A DNA stretch of 56,091 nucleotides from CAYQTL01 sp964420405. Its GTDB lineage: Bacteria > Acidobacteriota > Thermoanaerobaculia > Thermoanaerobaculales > Sulfomarinibacteraceae. The notes below the pieces were generated by a model. The model worked only from the letters and a program-made list of their open reading frames with translations. It made no database searches and had not been told where the DNA came from. The stretch spans positions 1 to 56,091 of the forward strand of contig CAYQTL010000024.1 of NCBI GenBank assembly GCA_964420405.1, read 5' to 3'. Within the stretch, counting starts at the first letter, position 1. Every line of letters begins with the position of its first letter. Below are positions 32,695 to 40,980 of this stretch, piece by piece. The position numbers and the translations under genes were made by a program.

Positions 32695-34140
32695 TCAGAA
32701 TCCGACCGCCAGCTGCAGGATGGCGACGTGTCCGTTCTGGCCTGTGCCGCCCTCGTCGGTGTCGTAGTCCTTGTCGAATGACCATTCGAACGACAGCGCG
32801 GTGTTGTCGAGTATCTCGGACGAGAGGCCGACGCGGATGCGCTCCGCCGGCAGCTCGAGCCCGACGGCCTCGTCGGTTCCCTGATAGGCGACGGCGGCGA
32901 CGGATTTCCTGCCCCACATGCTGAAGAGATAGCCGGCCTCGATGTTCCAGGCCTTGGGTTTCGCGCCGCCTCCTGCAAACGCCAGTCGCGCGGTGTCGAA
33001 CTCGTCGGTTGCGGCGACGAAATCGCCGATCAGCACGACCGATCCCATCTCGATGACCGCATCCAGGGCAACACCCGACGGGCTGTCATGTGTCCCGTCG
33101 TCATCGGCGTCGGCGAGATGTTCCTGGATCGTGTCTGACTCGCCGATGTTGTTGATGAAGCTGATGGTTGCTGCGTAGGCGCAGCTCGTGCCTCGTCCCG
33201 AGTAACCGGCCTGGAAGCCGAAGTTGTCGATCTCGCTGTCGTCGCCCATCGGGTTGTCGCCCTTGAACGCGTACACGCTGCCGCCAAGACCGCCGGCCTC
33301 GTACGTGAACAGGGCCGCGACCTCGTTGGTTTCACCGAGCTCCAGGGTCATGGGGTCCGACACCATGTCGGTGAGGTAGGTCCCGAAAGGCACATACTGA
33401 CGTCCAGCAACCACACCCCACGGGCCGTCGGGATCCGCGATCGACACCGAACCGACGTCGACGAACACATCGGAGTCGTCGTCGGAGAAGCCGTCCTGCT
33501 CGTAGACCAACAGGAGGTCCGCGCTGACCCAGCTGTGAACGGCGGCGGAGACGCCCAGCTCGATGGCCGCCGCATAGAGGTCGGTCTCGGCGTCGCCCTC
33601 GTAGGGGGAGTTGAAGCCCGCCTCGACCTCGATCAGGCCACCGATCAGGATCCTCTCATGCCAGGGGCGGTCGATGTCGAGGATGAGCGGCGTATCCCGC
33701 TCGAGTGTCCCGATCTCGCTGCCCCTCTCCGCGATGTGCCGCTCGTGGCCTCGGCCCTGTTGTGGCTGTTGCGCCGTCTCCTCCACGCCCCGAGTCCGGG
33801 CTCGCTTTCGTTCCCGTTCCCGAGCTTCGGCTGTGAAGTGGCGGTCGCTTCGTTCGGGAGGTGCCGCGGCGGAGACCTGCGAACGGCACTCCCCCTCACT
33901 GCGGGTGGTCGCCGTCGCTGCCGGCGCCATGCTCTGCTGCGCTGGAGTGGGGGTGTCGCTCGATCCTGCGCATCGTGCCGAAGAGCCGAGACGTGTCGAC
34001 GGCGTGACCAGCTGCCGGTCTTCGAGCGCGTTCGGGCATGCCTCGATGTCCTCGGGTTCGTCTTCGACATCGGTCGCACCGGCCGTGCCGAAGCAGACCA
34101 GTGTGGCCGCCAGTACAACGGCAAACCTGATCCTGTTCAA
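32695..34140 (-). CDS. Outer-membrane porin, LbtU-like
   Basis: This is an exported outer-membrane beta-barrel of about 480 residues resembling LbtU-family (siderophore) porins. A signal peptide (NRIRFAVVLAATLVCFGTAGA) is followed by a low-complexity linker of about 120 residues rich in Arg, Glu and Gln (ERERKRARTRGVEE). The barrel then begins at about residue 145 (ILIGGLIEVEAGFNSPYE) with alternating strands, an EVAALFTYEAGGLGGSVYAF segment, and a C-terminal strand ending in Phe (LQLAVGF), typical for BAM recognition. The start is uncertain: TTG 34140 puts the signal peptide at the very N-terminus, while ATG 34209 would add 23 unsuited residues. Substrate unknown. Confidence 0.7.
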   Translation of the reverse strand: MNRIRFAVVLAATLVCFGTAGATDVEDEPEDIEACPNALEDRQLVTPSTRLGSSARCAGSSDTPTPAQQSMAPAATATTRSEGECRSQVSAAAPPERSDRHFTAEARERERKRARTRGVEETAQQPQQGRGHERHIAERGSEIGTLERDTPLILDIDRPWHERILIGGLIEVEAGFNSPYEGDAETDLYAAAIELGVSAAVHSWVSADLLLVYEQDGFSDDDSDVFVDVGSVSIADPDGPWGVVAGRQYVPFGTYLTDMVSDPMTLELGETNEVAALFTYEAGGLGGSVYAFKGDNPMGDDSEIDNFGFQAGYSGRGTSCAYAATISFINNIGESDTIQEHLADADDDGTHDSPSGVALDAVIEMGSVVLIGDFVAATDEFDTARLAFAGGGAKPKAWNIEAGYLFSMWGRKSVAAVAYQGTDEAVGLELPAERIRVGLSSEILDNTALSFEWSFDKDYDTDEGGTGQNGHVAILQLAVGF

Positions 34141-34415
34141 GGTGCGCCGGTCTCCCTTCTCCCTCTCGATGGACCCTACCAGTGGGTGGAAACGTTCGCA
34201 GGGCAGCATGATCCCATACGCTGCCTGACGACGTGGCGGCTCCTCCCGGGATGACCCCAGAACCACCCGGCATGGGGCCAGGCCCGGCGATGGAGCGATT
34301 CTCCCCGATGGGTCGTTCTCTGCTCCGCGTGCGACCGAGGAGGAAGGTCTCGGCCGCTCGTCAGCCCTCCCTCAACTGAAGAGCCGCCGGATCGTCGGCA
34401 CCCTCAGCACCCCGC

Positions 34416-35564
34416 CTACTGCGAGAACCGCGGGCGGACCCCGGACTGGCGGTAGTTCTGGACGTGCAGGGTGGGATCGCGGTTCGGGTCATAGTTGGGG
34501 TCGTCGGTGTAGATGACATCACCGGAGTCGTTCTGCCAGCGGTGGTTCCACTCGTTGGTGCCGAGCTCGACCTCGCCGGTGTACGGATTGACGTACTCCT
34601 CCTGGCCGGTGAGGTTGAGGTAGCCGTCGTTGGCGATCTCGGCCATCGTCCGCCGCCGATGGTCGACGATCTCCTGCTCGATCCGCTGGATCTCCCGCTG
34701 GGTCCTGAGAACGATCTCGCCGCGGCGGATCTGGCCCTGGATCTCTCCGCGAACCCACTGCGGGTCCGGCCGCGACGAGTCGGCGATGAGCCTGAGCACC
34801 GGCGCCCACCGCTCGAACTCCGCCTGCGGCGCCCGCGCGACGAGGGTGAACCGGTTGCACCACTGGCCGGCCGCGATCGCGCCGCGGTTCTCGATCAGCA
34901 CCACCGTCACCTCGCGAAACGCGACGCCGTTCTCCTCATACTCGACGGTGACGGCCGCAGCGTCGAAGCCGAAGTCGACCGGGATCGGCAGGAACGGCGC
35001 CAGGGTCTGCGTGAGCAGCTCCCGCTGCACGCGGGCGACCCCGGGGAGGGGCAGCGCTTCGACCACCCGGCACGGGATCTCGCCGTGTAGGTACGGGAAG
35101 ACCATCTTCGTGGCGAAGTCCGCCGCGGACGCCAGCGGCATCACGGTCATCCCGGCGTAGTTCGAACCCGGCGGAAACAACGGTGCCGCCGGTCCGATGT
35201 GGCGCGGGTCGGCGAAGTACACGTGCGGCAGCCAGCGCACGTTGACGGTGCCCTGGTCGTCCGACAGCACCGCGAAGTCGAGCTTGGCCTCGATCGACTG
35301 CGCGGGCCCGCCCGCAGCGGTGGGGTCGATGCGGACCATCCCGCCTCGGGTGGTCCAGCCCCGCGGCACGAGGATCGTGAACGCACCCTCGGTCGCGTCG
35401 TGGTACCGGTTCAGCACCAGGGCAGGACCCGTGCCGCCGCCGCCCGTCGGCACGGCCTCCCGGCGTTCCACGGTGCCCTCCGGCGCCATACCCCCGCCGC
35501 AGCCGAGCGCAGCCGACACCACGAGCACGAGCACGAGCCCCGCCCACTGGATCGTGGTCGCCAT
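34416..35564 (-). CDS. Lipoprotein of unknown function
   Basis: I do not recognise the family. The 382-residue protein has a lipoprotein signal (MATTIQWAGLVLVLVVSAALGCGGG; lipobox AALGC with Cys22). A central domain includes FTILVPRGWTTRGGMVRIDPTAAGG and later FTLVARAPQAEFERWAPVLRLIADSSR. A charged helix (RRGEIVLRTQREIQRIEQEI) leads to a C-terminal tail rich in Asn, Asp, Tyr and Trp (TNEWNHRWQNDSGDVIYTDD). The start at ATG 35564 has GGAGG upstream and gives an intact lipobox. It is probably bound to a membrane facing the periplasm. Confidence 0.75.
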   Translation of the reverse strand: MATTIQWAGLVLVLVVSAALGCGGGMAPEGTVERREAVPTGGGGTGPALVLNRYHDATEGAFTILVPRGWTTRGGMVRIDPTAAGGPAQSIEAKLDFAVLSDDQGTVNVRWLPHVYFADPRHIGPAAPLFPPGSNYAGMTVMPLASAADFATKMVFPYLHGEIPCRVVEALPLPGVARVQRELLTQTLAPFLPIPVDFGFDAAAVTVEYEENGVAFREVTVVLIENRGAIAAGQWCNRFTLVARAPQAEFERWAPVLRLIADSSRPDPQWVRGEIQGQIRRGEIVLRTQREIQRIEQEIVDHRRRTMAEIANDGYLNLTGQEEYVNPYTGEVELGTNEWNHRWQNDSGDVIYTDDPNYDPNRDPTLHVQNYRQSGVRPRFSQ

Positions 35565-35994
35565 TCGAACCTCCGTTCGTGCCCGAGGTGCACATCCTGT
35601 GCCGTCCGAGGCGTGAGCCACACGCCCGGCGTGGCACCGAGAGGTGCATCCGTGCCCTGAAGGAGCACCACCGTGTGCGCGGCGACGAGAGGCCACGCCA
35701 TCGTGTCGCCGGACCGGGCTCGGGCGCCGCTCCGGTTCCGGTCTCGCCGGCCGGCGTGGTTCCGTGCTCAAGCGGCACTGGGAGGTCGAGGGGAGGGGGG
35801 ACAGATCTGACGGCCCCGGTTCGTACGTCGGGGCGAGGCGGCCAGGCCGTCCTGTGGTCAGCTCTCGGAGCCCGTCGGGCCGCGCCCGGAGGTCTTTTGC
35901 CGCTGGGCGCGCCGCGAGGGCGAGCTCCGCCGCTCGGACCCGTGCTTCGCTGTGGCGCTCGACGAGGCCGACGCGGAGGTGTCACGTGGTAGAG

Positions 35995-36132
35995 GTGCCG
36001 GGCCCGACGATTTGGCGATTCCCTTCGAGATGACTCAGAGACGACCCTGCGGAGACCACGGCTCTGATACCTAATCTCCTCCACCTGCGAGCAAAGTAAC
36101 CGTCCGGAGAATCGCCGAATCGTCGGACACCG
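35995..36132. mobile_element. MITE-like inverted-repeat element, copy B
   Basis: The left end GTGCCGGGCCCGACGATTTG (from 35995, continuing GCGATT) and the right end AATCGCCGAATCGTCGGAC (36110-36128) are imperfect inverted repeats of about 23 bp. The internal sequence aligns with copy A, e.g. TGGCGAT(C/T)CCCTTCG and TCTCCTCC(A/G)CCTGCGAGC. The element is about 138 bp and non-coding. No target-site duplication was obvious to me. Confidence 0.6.
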
Positions 36133-36261
36133 TGAGTTTCCCTGGCCTCAACCTCGCCGCTTTGGCCGCCGCCTGCTCGGTCCCGCTCAACGCAGGTACG
36201 ACGCGGCCCGCCGCCGTTTGCGCCCGTACGACGCAGGTACGACGCGGCCCGAAAATCGAGC

Positions 36262-36284
36262 GACCCGCCGAATCGCGGCGGGTC
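36262..36284 (-). terminator. Terminator of the tRNA-Thr gene
   Basis: A perfect 9-bp stem (GACCCGCCG / CGGCGGGTC) with a 5-nt loop is followed on minus by CTCGATTTTC. It lies about 30 bp beyond the tRNA 3' end and suits intrinsic termination. Confidence 0.7.
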
Positions 36285-36312
36285 ATAAGCCCTTGGGGGT
36301 GAGTGTATTAGA

Positions 36313-36388
36313 TGGAGCCAACGGCCGGACTCGAACCGGCGACCTAGTGATTACGAATCACTTGCTCTACCGACTGAGCTACGTTGGC
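36313..36388 (-). tRNA. tRNA-Thr(CGT)
   Basis: A 76-nt tRNA folds fully: acceptor stem GCCAACG/CGTTGGC, D arm GCTC...GAGC, anticodon stem AGTGA/TCACT with loop TTCGTAA (anticodon CGT, reading ACG), five-base variable loop AGGTC, T arm GCCGG-TTCGAGT-CCGGC, discriminator T and an encoded CCA. The 3' end points toward the toxin-antitoxin-rich accessory region to the left, the usual geometry of an island integrated at a tRNA. No repeated copy of the 3' end and no integrase were found. Confidence 0.97.
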
Positions 36389-36480
36389 GCACCCGGCCTC
36401 GCGGCCGGATCGGGGGAATGTAGCACCCGCCCGACCAGGTGACAAGGGTGTCCCCGGCCGCCACGGCCGACCGCCTCCCC

Positions 36481-36519
36481 GGTCCGATCCCGATCCCGAT
36501 CCCGTTCCCGATCCCGATG
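36481..36519. repeat. GATCCC hexamer array, copy 4
   Basis: Six C-rich hexamers on plus (CCGATCCCGATC type with one GTTCCC variant). The array lies upstream of the tRNA gene in the 333-bp spacer 36389-36721, which has no supported gene. Confidence 0.85.
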
Positions 36520-36558
36520 TCTCGGGAGCGTGGCGGACCGACGAATCAACCGGTCCAA

Positions 36559-36618
36559 CGCCAGAGCGACCGCTCGCACGCTGGAACGACCGCTCTGACG
36601 CTGGAGCGACCGTTCGCA
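36559..36618. repeat. 20-bp tandem repeat, three units
   Basis: Three contiguous 20-bp units of the form CGC(C/T)(A/G)GA(G/A)CGACCG(C/T)TC follow each other at 36559, 36579 and 36599. Each contains a CGACCG(C/T)TC core. They lie between hexamer arrays 4 and 5. Confidence 0.7.
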
Positions 36619-36682
36619 GCATCGAGGACGGCGCGGCGGTGGGCGTTCCGGTGCGCGGGTCTGGGACACGGCGTCGTCGGGA

Positions 36683-36710
36683 GCGGGATCGGGATCGGGA
36701 TCGGGATCGG
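36683..36710. repeat. GGGATC hexamer array, copy 5
   Basis: Four and a half perfect GGGATC units with the G-strand on plus sit 11 bp from the 3' end of the ParB-like gene. Four G3 runs with 3-nt loops make it a minimal quadruplex motif. Confidence 0.85.
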
Positions 36711-36721
36711 AATGGGCGCCG

Positions 36722-37603
36722 TCACCCTAGGTGGAAGCGCGTGCGCAGCCAGCGCCAGGCGCGGCCCAGCCACGTTCTCGGTCTGGCCGCGGCGAGCATC
36801 TTGAGGTGGCGGACGGCGGCGGGGGGCTGGACCTGGCGGTCGCCGTAGCGCTCGCGCAGAGAGGTGAGGTGGTCCATGGCGAACAGGTAGAGATCGGCCT
36901 CGGTGCGGCCGGGGAAGTACTCCATGATCCCGCTCTGGCGGATGACGCAGATGACCGGGCGGTAGACCAGGTCGCGCCAGGAGGCGACCGCCTCGTCGCG
37001 GGTGAACTCGCGCTCGAGATCGTGGCCGCGGTAGTACCGGTGGACGGCGATGTGTTCCAGGAGCCGCTCGTAGCCGGCGACGTCGGTCAGCCGGTAGTCG
37101 TCCGGGCCCTCGGGCTCGAGGCGGGTGGCGGCGAGGAAGTCCGCGCGGGCGCTCTTGAGCAGCACGTCCTCGACGTCGTCGTCGGGCGCGATGGCGACCG
37201 CCGACCGAAGCTCGCGGACGTGGGCCTCGATGGTGGGGGCCTCGAGCCGACGGGCGACCGACACGCGGTGGTGGCCGTCGGCGACGAAGTAGACCTCCCC
37301 CACCTGGTAGACGTCGATCGGCGGGAACCCCTCGGGCCCGGTGGCGAGACGCTCGATCCGCGTCCAGCGCTCGCGCGAGGCGTCGGTGCGCGGCAGGAAC
37401 GCCCGCGAGAACTCCCGCCCCCGGCCCAGGGTGCCGACGATCCGGTCGAGGGGGATCTCCCGGAGACCGCGGTCGACCAGGGACTCGAGGCGCAGCGGGC
37501 CCTTCAGCTCCTCGAGCGACAGCAGCTTCTGCGGCCGCCGCCGGAGGAACCGGAGAACGTCACTCATCACCGCCGCGGCTCGTGCTGCGTCGAACTCGCT
37601 CAA
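36722..37603 (-). CDS. ParB-like/DUF4032-like domain protein
   Basis: This protein of about 293 residues has a ParB/sulfiredoxin-type N-terminal core. IPLDRIVGTLGRGREFSRAFLP is followed by GFPPIDVYQVGEVYFVADGHHRVSVARRLEAPTIEAHVREL; the (A)DGHHRVSVAR motif is shared by ParB-like nucleotide-binding domains and by DUF4032 proteins. The C-terminal half (YERLLEHIAVHRYYRGHDLERE, then VICVIRQSGIMEYFPGRTEADLYLFAMDH) also resembles DUF4032. It lacks the helix-turn-helix and dimerisation parts of true ParB, so chromosome segregation is unlikely. I prefer TTG 37603, which has GGAGG 8 nt upstream; ATG 37567 is the alternative. Function unknown. Confidence 0.75.
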   Translation of the reverse strand: MSEFDAARAAAVMSDVLRFLRRRPQKLLSLEELKGPLRLESLVDRGLREIPLDRIVGTLGRGREFSRAFLPRTDASRERWTRIERLATGPEGFPPIDVYQVGEVYFVADGHHRVSVARRLEAPTIEAHVRELRSAVAIAPDDDVEDVLLKSARADFLAATRLEPEGPDDYRLTDVAGYERLLEHIAVHRYYRGHDLEREFTRDEAVASWRDLVYRPVICVIRQSGIMEYFPGRTEADLYLFAMDHLTSLRERYGDRQVQPPAAVRHLKMLAAARPRTWLGRAWRWLRTRFHLG

Positions 37604-37959
37604 TCGCACCCCCTCCGAGCTCTGCGACCGCGCGTTCCGATCCCGATCCCGATCCCGATCCCGTTCCCGATCCCGATGGTGCGCCTTGATTATCTCCCAG
37701 GATGATCTCGGAAGGGGTAGCGGGGGCGTTGGAAGAGCGCTGCGGGTGGCTTCGGACGCGGTCGCTGATTCGCGCAGGGGCGTCGGGAACGGGATCGGGA
37801 TCGGATTGGAACGCCACGGCGGGCGCTCCATCGCGGCCGCCGCCCCGCACGCAGGCGTCGGGAACGGGATCGGGATCGGGATCGGGATCGGAGGGCGCCG
37901 TCGCGCAGCGCGTGACGGAGGAGCGGGGGGAAGCGGGCAACCCTTTCCCGACGTTACGG
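37604..37959. repeat. Divergent spacer with hexamer arrays, copies 6-8
   Basis: Three arrays lie in this 356-bp spacer between the ParB-like gene and a GH13 gene. C-rich units run at 37634-37678, then G-rich units at 37783-37804 and 37857-37892. The last two share the left flank GGCGTCGGGAACGGGATCGG, so the unit plus flank has been copied together. The opposite polarities could pair over about 150 bp. No gene is supported here. Confidence 0.8.
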
Positions 37960-39627
37960 ATGGCGATGCGCGTGCGCTGCTTCTCCGCCGTCGTCCTGGC
38001 CGCTCTGATGGCCTCCCCCACCCTCGCCGACGACGACCTCGTGACGGCGCCGCGGCACGCGACGGCGCGCGTCCAGCCGGCGGTGCAGTGGGACCACCAG
38101 TGGCTCGACGGCGCGGTGTTCTACGAGGTGTTCGTGCGCTCGTTCCAGGACTCGGACGGCGACGGTATCGGCGACCTGCGGGGGCTGATCGACCGGCTCG
38201 ACTACCTCAACGACGGCGACCCGGCGACCGACGACGACCTCGGGGTGACCGGGCTGTGGCTGATGCCGATCTTCGAGTCGCCGTCGTACCACGGCTACGA
38301 CACGGTGGACTACGAGGAGATCGACTCCGACTACGGCACCCTGGCCGACTTCGAGGAGCTGGTGCGGGAGGCGGAGGCGCGCGGCATCCGGATCGTGCTC
38401 GACCTGGTGCTGAACCACTCGAGCAGCCGGCACCCGTGGTTCGAGGCGTCCGCCTCCGACCGCAACGGGCCGTACGGCGACTGGTACGTGTGGCGCGACA
38501 GCAACCCGGGCTGGACCCCGCCGTGGGGCGGCAGCGGCCAGACCTGGCACGCCAACCCGCTCGGCCCGGGCTTCTACTACGGGGTGTTCTGGGGCGGGAT
38601 GCCGGACCTGAACTTCATGCACGGCGAGGTCCGCCGGGAGGCGGTGCGGCTGGCGAAGCTGTGGCTCGACCGGGGCGCGGCCGGGTTCCGGCTCGACGCC
38701 ACCCGCTACCTGATCGAGACGGGGCCCGGCAACGGCCAGGCCGACACGGCGGCGACCCATGGGTACTGGCAGGAGTTCTCGCAGGCGGTGCGCCGGCACC
38801 GGCCGGACGCGATGCTGGTGGCCGAGAACTGGACGACGACGCAGAACATCGCCCCCTACTTCGGCGACACGGACGTGATCGAGCGCGGCGACGAGCTGCC
38901 GTTGAACTTCAACTTCCCGCTCGCCGACGCGATCATCGACGCGGTGCGGACGGGGCGGCGCGACCCGGTCGACGACGTGCTGCTGTCGATGGCGGCGCAC
39001 TACCCGGAGGGCGCGCGGGACGCGCCGTTCCTCACCAACCACGACCACATCCGGGTCGCGAGCCAGCTCGGTGAGGACCCCGGCCGGCTGCGGGCGGCGG
39101 CGTCGGTGCTGCTGACGCTGCCCGGCGTGCCGTTCCTGTACTACGGCGAGGAGATCGGCCTGCCGAACGGCGTCGGCACCCGCGACGAGGCCAAGCGCAC
39201 GCCGATGCCGTGGGACGACGGGCCTGGGGGCGGGTTTACGACCGGGTCGCCGTGGTTCGGGTTCTCGACCGGCCTCGACGAGGCGAACGTGGCCGACCAG
39301 CTCCATGACCCGGGCTCGCTGCTGGCGCACTACCGGGGGCTGATCGACGCGCGCACGGCGTCCCCGGCGCTGGGCGGAGGGCTGGCGGTGGCGCTCGACG
39401 CGGGCACACCGGCGGTGCTCGCCCTGCTGCGGGACGACGGCGAGGAGCAGGTGCTGGTGGTGGTCAACCTGACGGGGACCTACCAGGTCGCGAACGGCAT
39501 CCCGGCGCCGTCGGTGCCGGAGGAGCGGCTGTACGCGGACGGGCTGGTCGGCACGCCCACGGGGGGTGCGGGCAACGTCGGGGTGGTGCTGCCGCCGCAC
39601 GCGACCGGGGTGTGGCGGTTGGAGTGA
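37960..39627 (+). CDS. Secreted GH13 alpha-amylase family enzyme
   Basis: This 555-residue exported GH13 enzyme acts on alpha-glucans. The signal peptide (MRVRCFSAVVLAALMASPTLA) is cut before DDDLV. All conserved regions are present: DLVLNHSS (region I), GFRLDATR (nucleophile Asp), MLVAENW (acid/base Glu) and FLTNHDH (third Asp). The domain begins AVFYEVFVRSFQDSDGDGIGDLRGL, which is the oligo-1,6-glucosidase/alpha-glucosidase-like type. A C-terminal beta domain ends GVWRLE. The start is ATG 37960; the frame upstream is hexamer-repeat sequence. It is not in the maltodextrin operon but is in the same neighbourhood. Confidence 0.93.
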   Translation: MAMRVRCFSAVVLAALMASPTLADDDLVTAPRHATARVQPAVQWDHQWLDGAVFYEVFVRSFQDSDGDGIGDLRGLIDRLDYLNDGDPATDDDLGVTGLWLMPIFESPSYHGYDTVDYEEIDSDYGTLADFEELVREAEARGIRIVLDLVLNHSSSRHPWFEASASDRNGPYGDWYVWRDSNPGWTPPWGGSGQTWHANPLGPGFYYGVFWGGMPDLNFMHGEVRREAVRLAKLWLDRGAAGFRLDATRYLIETGPGNGQADTAATHGYWQEFSQAVRRHRPDAMLVAENWTTTQNIAPYFGDTDVIERGDELPLNFNFPLADAIIDAVRTGRRDPVDDVLLSMAAHYPEGARDAPFLTNHDHIRVASQLGEDPGRLRAAASVLLTLPGVPFLYYGEEIGLPNGVGTRDEAKRTPMPWDDGPGGGFTTGSPWFGFSTGLDEANVADQLHDPGSLLAHYRGLIDARTASPALGGGLAVALDAGTPAVLALLRDDGEEQVLVVVNLTGTYQVANGIPAPSVPEERLYADGLVGTPTGGAGNVGVVLPPHATGVWRLE

Positions 39628-39630
39628 GGC

Positions 39631-39960
39631 GGTCGCCGGCTCCCGCGGATCGGCGCGGCCCGCCCGGACGTCGCCTGCCGGCTGGATGCCTGCTCGTAGC
39701 GCCACCTTCCAGGTGGCAGGCTTTGCAGGTCGTCGCCGGCTCCCGCAGATCGGCGTGACCGGCCCGGACGTCGCTTGCCGGCTGGAAGCCGGCGCTACGA
39801 GCAGGCTTCGCAGGCTGTTGCGGGCTCGCGCAGATCGAGGGCACCCCGGTTCGAACGTCGCCTGCCGGCTGGAAGCCGGCGCTACGGGGGCTTCCGCAGA
39901 TCGGGTTGCGCCGCTCGATCATTGCCTGCCGGCTGGAAGCCGGCGCTCCGGGGGCGCTCC
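39631..39960. repeat. Array of about four hairpin-containing repeats
   Basis: Units of roughly 60-95 bp each combine CGCAGATCG, GACGTCGCCTGCC and the hairpin GCCGGCTGGAAGCCGGC. Exact hairpin copies lie at 39777-39793, 39864-39880 and 39928-39944; a variant with TGGATGCC is near 39678. They lie in the 357-bp spacer between the convergent GH13 gene and the PEGA gene. The 6-bp stem with TGGAA loop could act as a REP-like or transcript-end structure. No coding gene is supported in this spacer. Confidence 0.85.
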
Positions 39961-39984
39961 GGTCGCTCGGGATGACGGCGAGGA

Positions 39985-40971
39985 TCACCCCCCGGCGTCG
40001 ACCTCGACGATCTCGGCGGTGCAGCGGCCCGGGGCGTCGAACGTGACGTCGACGAGGTAGCTCGCGCCCGACGCGGCGTCGAGCTCGAGGAACCGGTCGG
40101 CGTCGTCGCCCTCGGCCGGGCGGCAGTTGACCCGGAACCGGTAGCTGCCGGGCGCGAAGCTCGCGGAGGTCTGCTCGAGGCACTCGGCGCGGTCGACGCA
40201 CCAGAACACCATCACCGGCGAGCGCGGACCGCCCCGCTCGCGGTGCACGGCGACGGTGCCACCGGCCTCGATGGCGGCGCCGCGTGCGCGGTAGCCGAAC
40301 AGGACGTCGGCCTTGACGTCGTCGGTCCGCGTGAGGACCGGCAGGTCGGAGGCTGGCTCGGGGGTGGGCCGGACGGGCTCCGACACCTCGCCGGCCCCGG
40401 GCGCCGCGATGGCCGCTCTGGGAACGTCGCCCGCCGGTGCGGCGCCGACCTGGACCATGCCCGCGACGGGCACCGTCGCGACGCCGCCCGCGGGCACCTC
40501 GACCTGCAGAACCACCCCCTCGTAGCCGAGCTTCTCGACGCGCACCTCGTAGTCGCCGGCGGCGAGGTCGACGATCTCGAGGCCGCCAGCCTCGCCGGTC
40601 GTCAGGCCGACGAGCCGGCCGTCGAGGTAGACGCGGCGGCCGGGCTCCGCGACCACCCGGATCGCACCGGCGGCGGGCTCGAGGCGGCCGACCTTGAGCT
40701 CGACGAGCCCGCCGGCGGGCACCTCGACCTCGGCCTCCCAAGGCAGGTAGCCGTCGCGCTCGACCCGCACGGTGTGGAGGCCGGCGGCGACCGACGGCAG
40801 GAAGAGCCCGTCCTGCTCGACCACGGTGGTGCCGGCCGGCTCGCCGTCGAGGAGCACCTCGTAGCCGGGCCAGCAGGTGACGAGCAGCCCGCCGGAGTCG
40901 GCGGCGGAGGCGCACGGCGCGAAGGCCAGTGCGAGCAGGACGGACGCGACGACGAGTCGGCGGCGTGCCAC
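39985..40971 (-). CDS. Secreted PEGA-domain protein
   Basis: This 328-residue exported protein has a signal peptide (RRRLVVASVLLALAFAPCASA) and two PEGA-type beta-sandwich units: GYEVLLDGEPAGTTV with GLHTVRVERDGYLPWEAEVEVPAGG, and GRRVYLDGRLVGLTTGEAGG with GDYEVRVEKLGYEGVVLQVEVPAGG. A Pro/Ala-rich linker leads to a C-terminal domain with three Cys (FWCVDRAECLEQ, FRVNCRPAEGDD) and a final Cys in PGRCTAEIVEV. It is the last gene of the maltodextrin operon, 9 bp after the DOMON-like gene. PEGA domains bind cell-wall or surface structures; a specific role here is unknown. GTG start. Confidence 0.85.
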   Translation of the reverse strand: MARRRLVVASVLLALAFAPCASAADSGGLLVTCWPGYEVLLDGEPAGTTVVEQDGLFLPSVAAGLHTVRVERDGYLPWEAEVEVPAGGLVELKVGRLEPAAGAIRVVAEPGRRVYLDGRLVGLTTGEAGGLEIVDLAAGDYEVRVEKLGYEGVVLQVEVPAGGVATVPVAGMVQVGAAPAGDVPRAAIAAPGAGEVSEPVRPTPEPASDLPVLTRTDDVKADVLFGYRARGAAIEAGGTVAVHRERGGPRSPVMVFWCVDRAECLEQTSASFAPGSYRFRVNCRPAEGDDADRFLELDAASGASYLVDVTFDAPGRCTAEIVEVDAGG

Positions 40972-40980
40972 GCCCGCCCC

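Larger units (their letters stand above)
35565..36312. other. Long spacer holding MITE copy B and a 41-bp direct repeat
   Basis: This 748-bp stretch has no supported gene. It holds MITE-like copy B (35995-36132) and a 21-bp direct repeat ACGCAGGTACGACGCGGCCC(G) at 36190-36210 and 36231-36251 (41-bp period). It also holds the tRNA terminator at 36262-36284. At 35961-35987 it shares an almost identical 27-bp string (GACGAGGCCGACGC... then GGTGTCACGTG) with the decayed region upstream of vapB near 30128-30155. Confidence 0.6.

Noticed and set aside
34141..34209. ATG 34209 as the start of the LbtU-like porin
   Set aside because: It would put 23 non-hydrophobic residues, including a Cys, before the signal peptide; TTG 34140 gives a normal signal sequence, though its ribosome-binding site is distant.
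36722..37603. Chromosome-partitioning ParB with a nearby origin
   Set aside because: No ParA gene, no parS site (TGTTTCACGTGAAACA-like) and no helix-turn-helix domain in the protein.
39631..39960. CRISPR-like reading of the hairpin repeat cluster
   Set aside because: Hairpin copies recur at irregular distances, the intervening sequence is itself repeated, and no cas gene is present.
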